Shown one piece after another: positions 45,801-56,818 of a DNA stretch of 64,000 nucleotides (position 1 is the stretch's first letter; every line of letters starts with the position of its first letter). A program made the position numbers and the translations under genes. The DNA is taken from assembly GCF_000218685.1 (NCBI RefSeq), contig NW_006763305.1:535298-599297 (forward strand), read 5' to 3'. Source of the DNA: Serpula lacrymans var. lacrymans S7.9. Taxonomy: Eukaryota > Basidiomycota > Agaricomycetes > Boletales > Serpulaceae. A model generated the notes under the pieces. That model did not search any database and was not told the DNA's origin. It saw only the letters and a list, made by a program, of their open reading frames with translations.

Positions 45801-47316
45801 TGAAAACCAAGACACCGTGAATAAATGTTTAGCTAAAGACAGAATCAATGAGATAAGAATTCTCACCATGCCGTGGACATAACTGGTTTCAAAGTGAACG
45901 ATTGTTCAATACTTAGTTAGATATATCGATAAGTAATCCCTTACCCGAATAGTTGTGCAATAGCTGCCACAGAGATGTCAGCGATGTACGTCAAGCATAC
46001 TAATGGCAAGGATATCGTACCTGCATTTTCAGGGGCGATCCATGTTACCCACGAAAAATACGATAAAGCTTGGACTACAACGAAAACCCGTGAGATCAGT
46101 CTCATGTCAATGTTGAAGTGTCAATACTGACAGAGGTAACCAGGGAAGAAGTCTGCATCAACAAGAAATTTGAGCACCGCAAAGTCACTATTGAGACTAA
46201 AGAAACTTACACCAAACGAACGAGCATAAGAAGCCATATACGAAGAACCGCTCTCGACTTATGCCGCCTAGATTACCGATTCCAGCATAATATTGCGAGT
46301 GTAGGGTGTTGAATAAAGCACAGCTGACGAGGGTTGATGGCCAGATCATGCTGGGTGGAGATACCAGGAACCGTCGGGCCACACCTCCGGCGGAGAACCC
46401 GATAAGCTGTGTGGACATGACTATGAACCATTGGTCTGAGGAGCAAGAAGAATCAGTGGTGCACGTGTACGCAAATTGAGTACACATACAACTAAAATTG
46501 TAATACTGGTTATAGTAAACCCTCTGGACGGCAATAACATCTGTCTAATTATAGGAGTATGAGCGTGGTCAACTTCACAGGATAGTCAAAACCATACTGC
46601 GTAAGCAGATTGAGCGCCAACGGATGCCATTATCTATATGAAGAGCGTGAGTCCGAGATCCGGTTATAAACACGAGCGAAGTACCGTTATCAACACATGT
46701 TCCTTTATCGTGAACGGACCAGGATTCAGTGAGACACCAAAAATTTGTACTTGTGGTAGATATGCAGCCCAGAAGCGACCGATGGGGAATGAGAGAAGTT
46801 GAGCAACGATCCCGGTGATGGGCACGGAGGGAAAGCGAAAGAAAAAGAACTGGTTCACACCGGGCATGATGATGGCCCATGCGAGACCTATGACCCATGT
46901 CCGCAGGGTCGTTACCGGAATAGATTGATCATCGGTATTGGCTACTGCGGATCGCACTTCAGGATAAGGTGACTCGTCGTCGAACTCTGTGGTGGAATGC
47001 GACAGAGTTCTTTCGAGGTTTGGATCATCCAGCTCTGAGAGATAGTCCTAGCGACGACAATGAGACGTTGCTTGATCTTCAGACAAAAGAACAAGGAAAA
47101 CTCACAGAAAAGGCCGAAGCTGCATGTCGACAAGTAGATGGTAAGTGAAAGAAGATAAGTGCCAGCAGAGGTCATACCTTGACTTAACGGTCTGCTTTGA
47201 AGACTTTCCTCATCGGCGAGCCTGCCTTCGCCATCCTCGTCTTGTGGGTCCTTACCTTCCGAGTCGAAGTGACGCGGTGCGATGACTGGGATCTCAGAAA
47301 CAAACTCGGTGGGCAT
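42855..47316 (-). CDS. OPT-family oligopeptide transporter
   Basis: Proton-coupled peptide transporter of the plasma membrane, multi-pass. The start at 47316 is [17 protein letters not shown], with an acidic cytoplasmic N-terminus. Family signatures, all on the minus strand and split by many introns: [40 protein letters not shown] and [14 protein letters not shown] (OPT hallmark NPGPFxxKEH, about 46700). These continue with [20 protein letters not shown] (44830), [20 protein letters not shown] (44650), [17 protein letters not shown] (44450), MKIPPR..MFWCQ (44290) and [11 protein letters not shown] (42990). The C-terminus is [20 protein letters not shown], then TFG and stop at 42855. The full exon map was not resolved (probably more than 15 exons over 4.4 kb). 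No frame break was seen in the parts read. Confidence 0.88.
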
Positions 47317-47830
47317 CAAGGGTACAGGCTGCGGCGAGAGGAAAGAAACAAGTCTCGCTCAGATTTGTGTGAGTGCCAGTGAGAGTGTGTACCTGACATT
47401 CCGTAATAAATATAGCTTGGTTCCGAGCTGTCACAGCAGCCGGTTCAGGCCATCTCACCGCACGGAACCAGATAGATAAGAGATACTGCACACTTCAGCT
47501 CATTTCTCGTGCGGATAGACGTTTAATATCCTTTCTGTATGTTCCGGGATTCATGTACAGGCTATCACACTCCAATGTTTTGCACTGGCGTGGAAAGATC
47601 GATATCATCATCACAAGGTCAACCAGCGCTAATACATCTTACATAACGTTTCGAGGAAGAAAGGTACAATCACCTTTCTACTTGTGGACAATAACCCTTG
47701 TGCCCGGCGGCGGCGGAACCCCATTCTTTACCCCATGACCTGCTGGGCGCCTATATGTTATCACCTAGCACAGGACACTCCTAAAGAACAGCAAAGGCAA
47801 ATCATGGCAATGTCTCCAACTTGATGCACG
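47317..47830. promoter_or_regulatory. Intergenic region upstream of the OPT gene
   Basis: Half a kilobase between the OPT start and the ORC5 stop, both on minus. It holds the OPT promoter. No specific motif is claimed. Confidence 0.4.
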
Positions 47831-49746
47831 TCAAACTGGATCCCACATCAGATCATTCAACGGGACCTTTAGTTCTCGCGCCAAGGCTTGCGCTGCCTCG
47901 AAAGGTATCCCACACTTGAACATGGGTGGACCATCCAGTTTCTCCGGTGGCGTGGTGCGGTATAATGTCCGCATCGAAGTTAATTCACCGATCTGCAAGA
48001 TCAAACACATCATGAAGAGATCGACTCTTTTCTTTTCGCGGTGAATCACGACTTACCGCGGCGTAGACTTGCACTCTTCCGATCTCCATCTCCGTATACT
48101 CTCCCGGAAACACGTAGTCGGGGGCTGGAGGCCGCATCTCGACGTCGTTCTCCTCGAGCAATGCCCCAAGTATGGCTATGAGTCTGTCAAGTGGGAACGG
48201 TGCGGGACCTGATAATCTTTGCGGGACCTTTTTATACAAGGAGAAAGAATTGAGCAGCGGGACCTCCATTAACCAAGAACAGAAGCCTACTTTTGCAACA
48301 CCGCCTCGACCTGCCCCCTTTCTCGGAGATCCATTTCGTCTTCTTCTCTTCCGTTCACCTGCGCCGCGACCGAACATTTTCACATCCGTCTTTGCCGGAT
48401 TAGTCGAAGCCAGAAATGCAGCCAGCAAAATGAACTTCGACATTCGCGGGAGGTGTTCCATACTGTTATCCTTCTGGCCTAGCTTCGTTCGGTCCAACGG
48501 GCGAGGCACCACTTCTAGACTTAGAAGATTTGGCTCTGGCATGTTTTTTAACGCCCATTCACCGGCGCTTATCGAGCGTGGGTGAAGAGCCTCGAGGGCG
48601 GCTGTGATTGACGGCGTGAAGTAGCGAGTCAACCACATACGCTGGTCCTCTGATGGAGGTGCGAGTTCGATCGCGATGAGTTCTTGGTCTTCCTCGCTTT
48701 GGTCCCCACGCGCCAGCCCTTGTGCTTGCCTGTGCTCGTCTAGCACAGGCTTCACAAAGCCAGGCCACCGTGCAGCTGCTATGTACTGCAACTCGTATGG
48801 ATCGTGAGTGTAGACGGCACAGATACTGTAAATCATAGCCGCGTAGTGTTCATAGAGTGGGAGGAGAGCTGGGTGATAAATGTTGTTTATTCCGTTGAAT
48901 GATAGCTGTGAAAAAGAAGCTGAATGAAATGCAGATACAAGTCTCTCGATTGTATCTGATTTAGAAAGTCAAGGTCTGAAGGAACTTTATCAGGTGAATC
49001 GTAAAAGTGTACCTTGTTTATTGTGAGGCTCGATGTCAATATAGTACGGATCAGGTGAAGCTCCGAGCGAAGGTTTGATATCTTCCCATCGAACTGCAGA
49101 CAGAAAGATGGTCGAGATATTCACTTGCGACTAAATCAGTAACTGCTATCAGTGAGACCCTTAAAACTCCATCAAAGTGACAGCTAGATCTTACCATTTC
49201 GGCCAACCTAGTCAAAGGGATGATCAATTCTGGCAGATTCTCCTTCAATCTCTCAGCTTTCTCGATCACGATAACCATGACAGGTTTCTGATCTTGAACT
49301 GGTGCCTTTTCTTTCCCTTTATGCACGGTATGAGAGCTTGAACCCGTGCTATCATGCAACGCCTTGAGCCCATGCAGAAAACTGTCTATACTGTCGTTCC
49401 ATCTCTGTCCATCTCCAGGCCAATTCTCGCACCCCTCTTGCCACCTCACCTTCCAACCCGCCAACGTATTGAGCACTGAATCGTAGAATAACCGAGCTGT
49501 GAAGCATGCAACTGCATTGACCCTAGCGTAGCGAACAGGCGGATACTCCCAGTCTTGGGGTTGTGAGAGGCGACCAAATACCGAGTCGAGTACAGATGAT
49601 GTGATTCGAGGATTAGTGGTATCGTTAATGTAGATGAAAGGCGGAAGATACGAGGATGTTAGCATTAAGATATCGTCTATGAATTTTGCGTAGCCTGGGT
49701 GCTCCTCCACCAAGTTTTCCAGGAGACCGACTTCGTCCGACTCCAT
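47831..49746 (-). CDS. orc5: Origin recognition complex subunit 5
   Basis: Subunit of the origin recognition complex, which binds replication origins and loads the MCM helicase. The start at 49746 is MESDEVGLLENLVEEHPGY. Family markers are PPFIYINDTTN, YARVNAVACFTARLFYDSVL, VMVIVIEKAERLKENLPELI (Walker B region), FDGKISNLRSELHLIRTILT, IAAARWPGFVKPVLDEH, the ORC5 signature SKFILLAAFLASTNPAKTDV with MFGRGAG, and the C-terminal DGPPMFKCGIPFEAAQALAR. Several introns; one (about 48240-48290) stays open in frame and would add false residues if missed. The usual ASGKT P-loop is not present in the N-terminal segment as read. Confidence 0.88.
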
Positions 49747-50147
49747 AGCAATTATTGCAGGATGTGGGCAGACAATACAAGCCGTTTAGTGCAGAAAGAG
49801 AAAGTACCACAGGTAAAGATGCCTTGCAAGTAAGTGGTTCAGGACTGAAAGGTTTTAACTACAGACCCTTAATTGGAACTTGACAAGCAGGCTAATGCGG
49901 ACGCGTGACAAGCTTCACATGATCGTGACCGAGGGGTCTTTCTTGATATGTTTTGCTTCCATCGACCTCGATCACAAATTCAGGTGAAACTTTCAAAAAT
50001 AAATCAAACAAAAAGTCCATTCGCAACAATAAACGCGTAATAAAACCCAAAACTTCACGATAGCCCGAAAACATTTTAAGGTAATTGTATTATTACTCCA
50101 TCAGCTGACTCTCCCTGCCGAAACGTTCTCGTCCTACCCACTTAAAC
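49747..50147. other. Intergenic region
   Basis: Promoter side of orc5 and 3' side of the first hydrophobin. No supported feature. Confidence 0.4.
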
Positions 50148-50611
50148 TTAGAGGCCGAGGGTAATGGGCGAACAGCCAATGTTGATCAAGCCGCCCTGTA
50201 AAGAGAATAATCAGCCTAAGCTGAATCAACACACTCATGGCACTCACAAATTGGTTTCCGGTGCAGCAAACAGGCTGTTGGTCGCAGGTGGATCCCGACC
50301 CAGCTCCAATCACAGTGATAGGAGAGCAACCAACACCGACTTGACCGGTGATGTCTCCGACGACAACACCAAGTAGCCCGAGGAGACTAGCAACACCAGG
50401 GTTAGATACCTGTCCCGCCAACATTAACTAATCAGTCGGTTACAATAAATGGACGACAATGAACTCATACACTTTGTACGCTGTTGCAGCAGGAAATAGA
50501 TCCAGTGTTGCACTGGTTGGTGTCACGGGCGACGATCTCCGGAGTGGGAGAGGCAGTGGCAAGGAGAGCAAACAAGAGGGTGAAAGAGACAGCGGAAACA
50601 CGGGAGAACAT
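50148..50611 (-). CDS. Class I hydrophobin (copy 1)
   Basis: Secreted amphipathic wall protein that self-assembles at air-water interfaces. Three exons. Signal peptide [20 protein letters not shown]. The mature part has the eight-cysteine pattern: [13 protein letters not shown], then [29 protein letters not shown] and [12 protein letters not shown]. Intron 1 (GTATGAG...GGGACAG) and intron 2 (GTGAGTG...TTTACAG) sit at the same places as in the other two hydrophobin genes here. Total about 112 residues, usual for class I. A TATA box (GGTATAAAA) lies about 95 bp upstream. Confidence 0.95.
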
Positions 50612-51460
50612 TGTGGCTAAGATGTAAAGATTGGAAAGGACTAAAAGACAGTTGGTTGTTGTGGTGAGAAGAGGATGGAGAACATAGGCTTTGAAGTGCG
50701 TGGTTTTATACCTTTCTGTTGGCCTAGACGTGCCTTGTGAAATGTCTTTTTGACGGAGTCCAGGTGCATGCTGCTTGTTCTGGGTCCCCGTAGGCCTTCA
50801 AGTTGTTCCCGCAGGTCTTCGAAAGTATTGTTCGGCAGGTGCATTAACGTGATATACCTTGGCCAGCGGATTTCCCATATATTTACTAGCTCAACCCAAG
50901 GCTCGATCTGTAGGATTATCTGTCACTGTTGGCATGTCGAGCGGTGATTTCATTCTATGAACCGCCCACCAATCGAATTTCTTGGGGTGCACAGGATATG
51001 CCGTTCACAAGTTACCGCCGTCATGGACGGAGGTACTGGAGTTCTATTCGCCTTAATTTGGTAACTCTAGTGCTCAACGGATTTTCAGTATTTGTGGTGC
51101 TTCCATGATGAGAAGTCTACATCACATCAAAGTCAGAGGCTTGATGGGGCCCCTTGACTCCAAAGTCTATACTCGGATCTTACGCGGCTCAACGCTACTT
51201 TTTCCCCGCCGTGATTAGCGCAAGATTGATGTTGTAGCTCATCGACACTTGCGAGGTGAGTTATATGGTTCCGAATATCACAAAGTGGGCGAGGTGTTCA
51301 CTTGTTGGTACCTAACTTACCTACAGCATTGACATATACTTGTTGCCCAGGCACTGATCTAAGTCGAACAAGCTCGATCATCGACTCCGTGCCGCTATCT
51401 CGGTATCCCTCCACGACGAAGTCCATGAATATCAGGCTAGAACTTCAAACAACTTGGAGT
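50612..51460. other. Promoter region of hydrophobin copy 1 and unique sequence
   Basis: Contains the core promoter of copy 1. No further gene is supported. The outer end of the inverted duplication begins near 51440. Confidence 0.4.
50702..50712 (-). promoter_or_regulatory. TATA box of hydrophobin copy 1
   Basis: The minus strand reads AACAGAAAGGTATAAAACCA. The same CAGAAAGGTATAAAA phrase precedes hydrophobin copy 2 at a similar distance from its ATG, pointing to a shared core promoter. Confidence 0.6.
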
Positions 51461-51879
51461 TATGTCAACGCCCATCCGAGTCGTCTGCTGCGCCCTTGGG
51501 AATCCTGCCAAAACAATCATCATTATAAGCTACATCAGTGTTCAGCGTTCAACCAATGCCGAATGTGGTTGTGAGTAGATCATTTTGAAGATTAACAACA
51601 CGAAGATATACTTGGGCGACATCTACTCGTGACTGCCGTGCTAGGGCACTAGGTGTTTATGGGATTTGAATTATGCACTCCACGACGTCCAAAACAGAAT
51701 CAAAATTTTCACTCTTTTTTTGACCCTTACACATTGCTTCGTCTCGAATTAACGTCGACTTGAAAGGAAATCAACAACTCTCAATTACCAAACAAACATG
51801 TGAATGTATTCTAAGGTAAGTAGAACCATAACATCCCAGTCCCCACCACATTCTATAGTCAGACCTCAAACATGCATCT

Positions 51880-52332
51880 CTAAAGGTTGATGTTGATAGG
51901 CGAGCATCCAACATTGATCAACCCATCCTGCAGATATGCATAAAATATTGAGCCAGTCTTTGAAATCATCTTACGGAAGCTGGGACTCACGAAGTGGTTG
52001 TCTGTGCAGCAAACAGGCTCTTGGTTGCAGCTACTTCCGCCTCCAGCTCCAACACCAGTGATGGGAGAGCATTGGAAACCGACGTCGCCCACGACACCCT
52101 TGAGGGAGATACCAACAGCTGTGAGCATATCGATCACTCCAGCATCAGATGCCTGTCCAGCCAATGTCAGGCTACCAGTATATGGTTAACGACGATAAAG
52201 ACGTACACTTTTTGTGCTTTGGCAGCAAGAGATAGAACCCGTGTTGCACTGATTGGTGGTGGTGTCAGGAGTGGCGACCGCAAGGAGAGCGAACAAGAGG
52301 GTGAAGGAGACGGCGGAGATGCGAGAGAACAT
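51880..52332 (-). CDS. Class I hydrophobin (copy 2)
   Basis: Three exons. The protein is [20 protein letters not shown] plus a short pro-region, then [47 protein letters not shown] and DGLINVGCSPININL. All eight hydrophobin cysteines are present with class I spacing. The protein is identical to copy 3 on the opposite strand as far as read. The TATA box is about 95 bp upstream (52424-52433). Confidence 0.95.
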
Positions 52333-52423
52333 GATTATTATGCTGAAGTGATAGAGGTAGATAGCAGAGGAGCTGATGATGAATGGAAATGGGAGTGAAG
52401 AGTATGAGTGGTGGGGTGAGTGC

Positions 52424-52433
52424 TTTTATACCT
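52424..52433 (-). promoter_or_regulatory. TATA box of hydrophobin copy 2
   Basis: The minus strand reads CACAGAAAGGTATAAAAGCA. It lies at the very edge of the near-identical repeat arm. Confidence 0.6.
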
Positions 52434-53339
52434 TTCTGTGCCAAAGGCCAGGCCTTCGCAAATTATTTTCTTTACCTGCCCACTACTAGCATCAACTTCT
52501 CCGCTAGCTGTGCCTGGTGGCTTCCGATATGTAAAATAATGAGTAGTATGTTGCAGACGGATCAAGCGAGAGGGTTCGATTACTTATCCCATTCACTCGG
52601 AAACCTGGTCTCGAACAAACTGCCACAATATCACGATCACAAGGCCGGCATCTGCAAAGTGGTCGAACTCGTTTGATAGTTTTATGGCTAAGCGCAATTC
52701 AAAAATCTGAGCTAATCCCATTTGGGTTTCCAAAACTTCCTCCAACATACTTTTGAAGACCAATTTCGGTCAGATGAGGCTTGGTGCCAGGGGACTGGCA
52801 GTATGATTTGAGGTGAGTTTACATGTCCCTTTCAGTGAAATATCAAGAGCGCATTGAAAGCTAGGGATGTCGCAAAATCCATTCCAATGGTCCTTCCCTT
52901 TGTGACATTCCGAACCTCCAATGACCTTGTACCTGTACCCTACAAATCGCGTATGCGGTTCAGCCACACTGTGTATGAAGTTTGGCCAGCTTGCGAAGAA
53001 CAAGAGTTTCCAAAATAGGTAGGATGCGGCCAATACAGTAGCGATTCCCGCCAATAGAGGCGACGCGCTTGCAGGTGACGGTCCGGTGCACAATGTGATA
53101 GGCAGGACGGAGATATGTAAAATCAAGACAACAGAGAAGAAGCCTCATTGACATACTAGTAGCCGAAGCGTTTTGCTGGCCAATCGCGCATTAGAATCGT
53201 GATAGCAGGAAGACACGAAATGCTTCGCAAACATTGTACGAGAACATCGGACACCACTGGCAAGACCAACTCAATTAGCAAGGAACTTCATTGGAGGTCA
53301 AGAAAATAATTTGCAAAGACCTGGTAGCCGACACCAGGG
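52434..53339. other. Spacer of inverted repeat, shared divergent promoter
   Basis: About 0.9 kb of unique sequence between hydrophobin copies 2 and 3, which are transcribed away from it. Its two halves do not match each other. A minus-strand open frame at 52770-53126 is hydrophobic in part but has no family pattern. Confidence 0.5.
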
Positions 53340-53350
53340 AGGTATAAAAG
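53340..53350 (+). promoter_or_regulatory. TATA box of hydrophobin copy 3
   Basis: AGGTATAAAAG about 95 bp upstream of the ATG at 53441. The CAGAA bases in front of it in copies 1 and 2 are replaced here, because the repeat arm ends at this point. Confidence 0.6.
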
Positions 53351-53440
53351 CACCCACCCCACCACTCATACTCTTCACTCCCATTTCCATTCATCATCAG
53401 CTCCTCTGCTATCTACCTCTATCACTTCAGCATAATAATC

Positions 53441-53893
53441 ATGTTCTCTCGCATCTCCGCCGTCTCCTTCACCCTCTTGTTCGCTCTCCTTGCGGTCGCC
53501 ACTCCTGACACCACCACCAACCAGTGCAACACGGGTTCTATCTCTTGCTGCCAAAGCACAAAAAGTGTACGTCTTTATCGTCGTTAACCATATACTGGTA
53601 GCCTGACATTGGCGGGACAGGCCTCTGATGCTGGAGTGATCGATATGCTCACAGCTGTTGGTATCTCCCTCAAGGGTGTCGTGGGCGACGTCGGTTTCCA
53701 ATGCTCTCCCATCACTGGTGTTGGAGCTGGAGGCGGAAGTAGCTGCAACCAAGAGCCTGTTTGCTGCACAGACAACCACTTCGTGAGTCCCAGCTTCCGT
53801 AAGATGATTTCAAAGACTGGCTCAATATTTTATGCATATCTGCAGGATGGGTTGATCAATGTTGGATGCTCGCCTATCAACATCAACCTTTAG
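53441..53893 (+). CDS. Class I hydrophobin (copy 3)
   Basis: Exons 53441-53566, 53621-53782 and 53846-53893. The protein of about 111 residues has signal peptide [20 protein letters not shown], the cysteine pattern C-x6-CC ... C ... C-x5-CC ... C, and ends VGCSPININL. Intron 1 is GTACGT...GGGACAG and intron 2 is GTGAGT...CTGCAG. The exons are the same as copy 2 apart from silent changes. Confidence 0.95.
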
Positions 53894-54023
53894 AGATGCA
53901 TGTTTGAGGTCTGACTATAGAATGTGGTGGGGACTGGGATGTTATGGTTCTACTTACCTTAGAATACATTCACATGTTTGTTTGGTAATTGAGAGTTGTT
54001 GATTTCCTTTCAAGTCGACGTTG

Positions 54024-55174
54024 ATTTGTGACCTAGAAATGTGTGAGGGTTAGAAAACTGCAATTTCTCGTTCTGTTGATTACCGTAGAGTGGACAATCC
54101 AAATCCCATAAACCTCTGGTACCCCAGCACAACAGATCTGAAGGACGAGTAGATTTTGCCCAAGGATACCTATGTACTCTCAGTCTCCAAAACTATCTAT
54201 CCGTGACCACAGTAGGAGTTGGTTGAACGGTGAACACTGGTGTAGCTTACAACAATGATTGCTTTGGCAGGATTCCCAGGGGTGCAGCAGACGATGGGGC
54301 GTTGGCGTTGACATAACTCTGTGGCTGTTTGTAGTGATTGCACAAGGTTCATATACGTTCATAGATGTCATCCACTGGCACACTCTAAAATTTTTACTTG
54401 ATGCCAACGTGATGCAACAAGCATTTCTTAAAACTCAAACCGTACCATACAACAACAAATACATTCAACACTCTACCGTGACACAGGTCCAGGTACTTAG
54501 ATCATCAACTTGAAGGATTGCGATTATACATTTATCTCCTTTCGTGATCCCCCAGACGTCGTTGTGATGTGTTGAACGCCATCTACCAACTGTGGAAATA
54601 AAGGAATGATTTCGGTCTCCTGAGTAAGCCTTTCTAGAACTGTTGGTGACTTGAAAGGTCCCCAGCTTTCAAGTTGCGTTGCTGTGCCTGATTTGATCAT
54701 TATATACCATTAGACGTATAACCACACTTCTTCCAACTAGCTAGGTGTTCATCATTTATTATGCAGCATCAAGCAGGAAATGTGGCAGTAATTGGTTCGT
54801 GTTCCTAGTCTGTTCGAAGAAAGTACTATACTCTTACGGTCTTCCAAAGAATGTAGATCAATGTTTTAATTCTTAATCAACGGAGTACAGTCGAAATCAC
54901 CGAGATAAGATGAGTCAGATACTGAGCTGAATCAGTCTTTTTCAAGCCTTGCCCGAGACGTATCGCCATTCAACAGGCTCTGGGTCATATACCCTCACGT
55001 GGTGTACAGGATCAGTCATCTTACCGCCATATGTCACAAGGATTTAATACCGGGCGTTACGGGGGCCTCCGACTTCTTTTATTAGAGGTAACATGCTCGG
55101 ACGTTTTGAAATATCCAGACTGTTGTGTACTCATTTGTGACGATCTGTTATAGAGTCGTTTTCCAAGATCAAGG
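54024..55174. other. Outer, diverged part of inverted duplication and intergenic sequence
   Basis: 54024-54330 retains inverted similarity to about 51440-51750 (for example cacccctgggaatcctgcca on minus against cgcccttgggaatcctgcca). The remainder up to 55174 is the upstream region of the first ChaC gene, with nothing else supported. Confidence 0.5.
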
Positions 55175-56506
55175 ATGACTACCTCTCCATTCGTTATTTT
55201 TGGTTATGGATCCTTAATATGGAAGGTGAGTAGTACAGTTCCAGTCGGCGCTTGGTTTCACCTCAGCGACTGACAGTATCATTTTGGTTGATCGCAGCCT
55301 CCTCCACATTTCGCTTCAGAGGGTGAGACAGAGTGAGGATTTGCGAAATCGAAATTTCTGACATATGCCCCAGTTCCCGGCTTTATCAAAGGTTACGTAC
55401 GACGATTCGCGCATAGATCGAGAGTTCATCGAGGAACATTTGAAGTAGGCAACCATTGCATGATTCGAGACGCACATATTTCTCACGGCTGACGAATACG
55501 ACCATCAGAATCCTGGAAGAGTCGTCACTCTTATCCACAAAGAGGACTGGGATAATTTCTCGAAGCTAGTGAGTCAACCGCCATCAGTTAAGTTGCGCAA
55601 GTGGAAGCGTTGGCTAATAATTTACAAGGATCCATTCCCCGAGGATGATGTCGTCTGGGGTAATTCCGAGTCTTTTGTGAAGATTTTCATGATAAATGCT
55701 AAATTTCACTAGGAGTTGCATTTGTCATAGACCCGTTGTTTGAAACAGAAGTTCGCGCTGAACTAGGTATGTTTGTGGCAAACTTCCTTCTTTACGTACT
55801 ATTCACTCGAGCCCTTCCACTGGCAACAGATTATCGAGAAAGAGTGTGTTTTATTTTTGTAATAATTTTTACTGGCGCTGATTGTGCTTCAGGATGGATA
55901 TAACAAGCAGACAGTAGACATTTATTCGATAGAAAATGGTGTAGAAAAGGTTGTTATACCCGACGTAAGTCGTGATAGTTATGTATTTCAGAATGGGACT
56001 GCAGAATAACTCAACGAATACGCCCAGGCAATTGTAGGCATTGTCGTTTTATTTGTCACTTGGGAGGGATATTGACGTTTCTCCTTCATGAAGTGCTACG
56101 TTAGCAAACGTGATAATCCGTCTTTCGGTGAGTGATTTTTGCTTACATAAAAGGTATTATCATATATGTTATCATGTTCAGTGGGATCAGAGCCACTAGA
56201 CGTCATCGCTCAGCGAATACTGCGCTCAGTTGGCCCTTCAGGACGGAACAAGGTTGGTTTTCTATTACATTGCTCAGCAGCTTTATTTTGGCCTTATTGC
56301 TGCGTCACAGGACTACTTGTACCATCTCGCAGACTCGGTGCGGAAACTCGCTCCCGCGTCTTATGACTCTCACTTATTTGCCCTGGAGGTCAGTACAACA
56401 TCCTTTCCTACCTCTGCACTGATAATTAATGTTTGATTCTGGTGACAATTGCGCATCTGTACTAAAGGCTCGGGTTCGAGAGCTTGATGAGCTGGAAGAG
56501 ATCTAA
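55175..56506 (+). CDS. ChaC-type glutathione-specific gamma-glutamylcyclotransferase (copy 1)
   Basis: Cytosolic enzyme that cleaves glutathione to 5-oxoproline and Cys-Gly. Exons carry MTTSPFVIFGYGSLIWK (YGSL substrate loop), PPPHFASE, VPGFIKGYVRRFAHRS, NPGRVVTLIHKEDWDNF, DPFPEDDVVWG, AFVIDPLFETEVRAELDYRE (catalytic Glu in YRE), DGYNKQTVDIYSIENGVEKV, CYVSKRDNPSFVG, SEPLDVIAQRILRSVGPSGR and DYLYHLADSVRKLAPASYDS, ending LDELEEI. About ten introns. A six-base exon (GCAATT, about 56030) appears to lie between VVIPD and CYVSK. All segments read open, so this is not an obvious pseudogene. Confidence 0.85.
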
Positions 56507-56818
56507 AGGGAAATAGCCAAGAAAACTAAAGAGCAGGTACAACATACTAGAGCATAGTTGTGAGATACATACCTGGCTGTACTAGTGTAAGCTATGTTGC
56601 TTATATCTGGTGTAAGTACATACCTATCGAGCTCAGTCTATTCAAGAGACGCGACATGTCACGTGCTCTGAAAATCATTATTTTCACCATCTGTCGCGAT
56701 CGGGTGCAACTCCCGAGCAACTATGATATTCACCACCGTGACTCGGAAAGGCGGCGAGGCGATAGTCCAGTACAACTTTGATAATCTGACTTTTTGAGTC
56801 TTTCCATCAACTTCAGGG
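56507..56818. other. Intergenic region between tandem ChaC genes
   Basis: 312 bp holding the promoter of copy 2. Nothing else is seen. Confidence 0.5.

Larger units (their letters stand above)
51750..52433. repeat. Inverted repeat arm, left (hydrophobin copy 2)
   Basis: About 684 bp nearly identical to the reverse complement of 53340-54023. Coordinates map as x to 105773 minus x with no gaps, and I count roughly three base differences. It includes the whole hydrophobin gene and its TATA box. Confidence 0.9.
53340..54023. repeat. Inverted repeat arm, right (hydrophobin copy 3)
   Basis: Mirror of 51750-52433. Homology ends just past caagtcgacgt. Beyond that, weaker inverted similarity goes on to at least 54314 (mirror of about 51462). 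Confidence 0.9.

Noticed and set aside
52770..53126. 118-codon minus-strand frame in the hydrophobin spacer
   Set aside because: Has a hydrophobic run but no recognisable domain, no support from the mirror side, and an odd composition.
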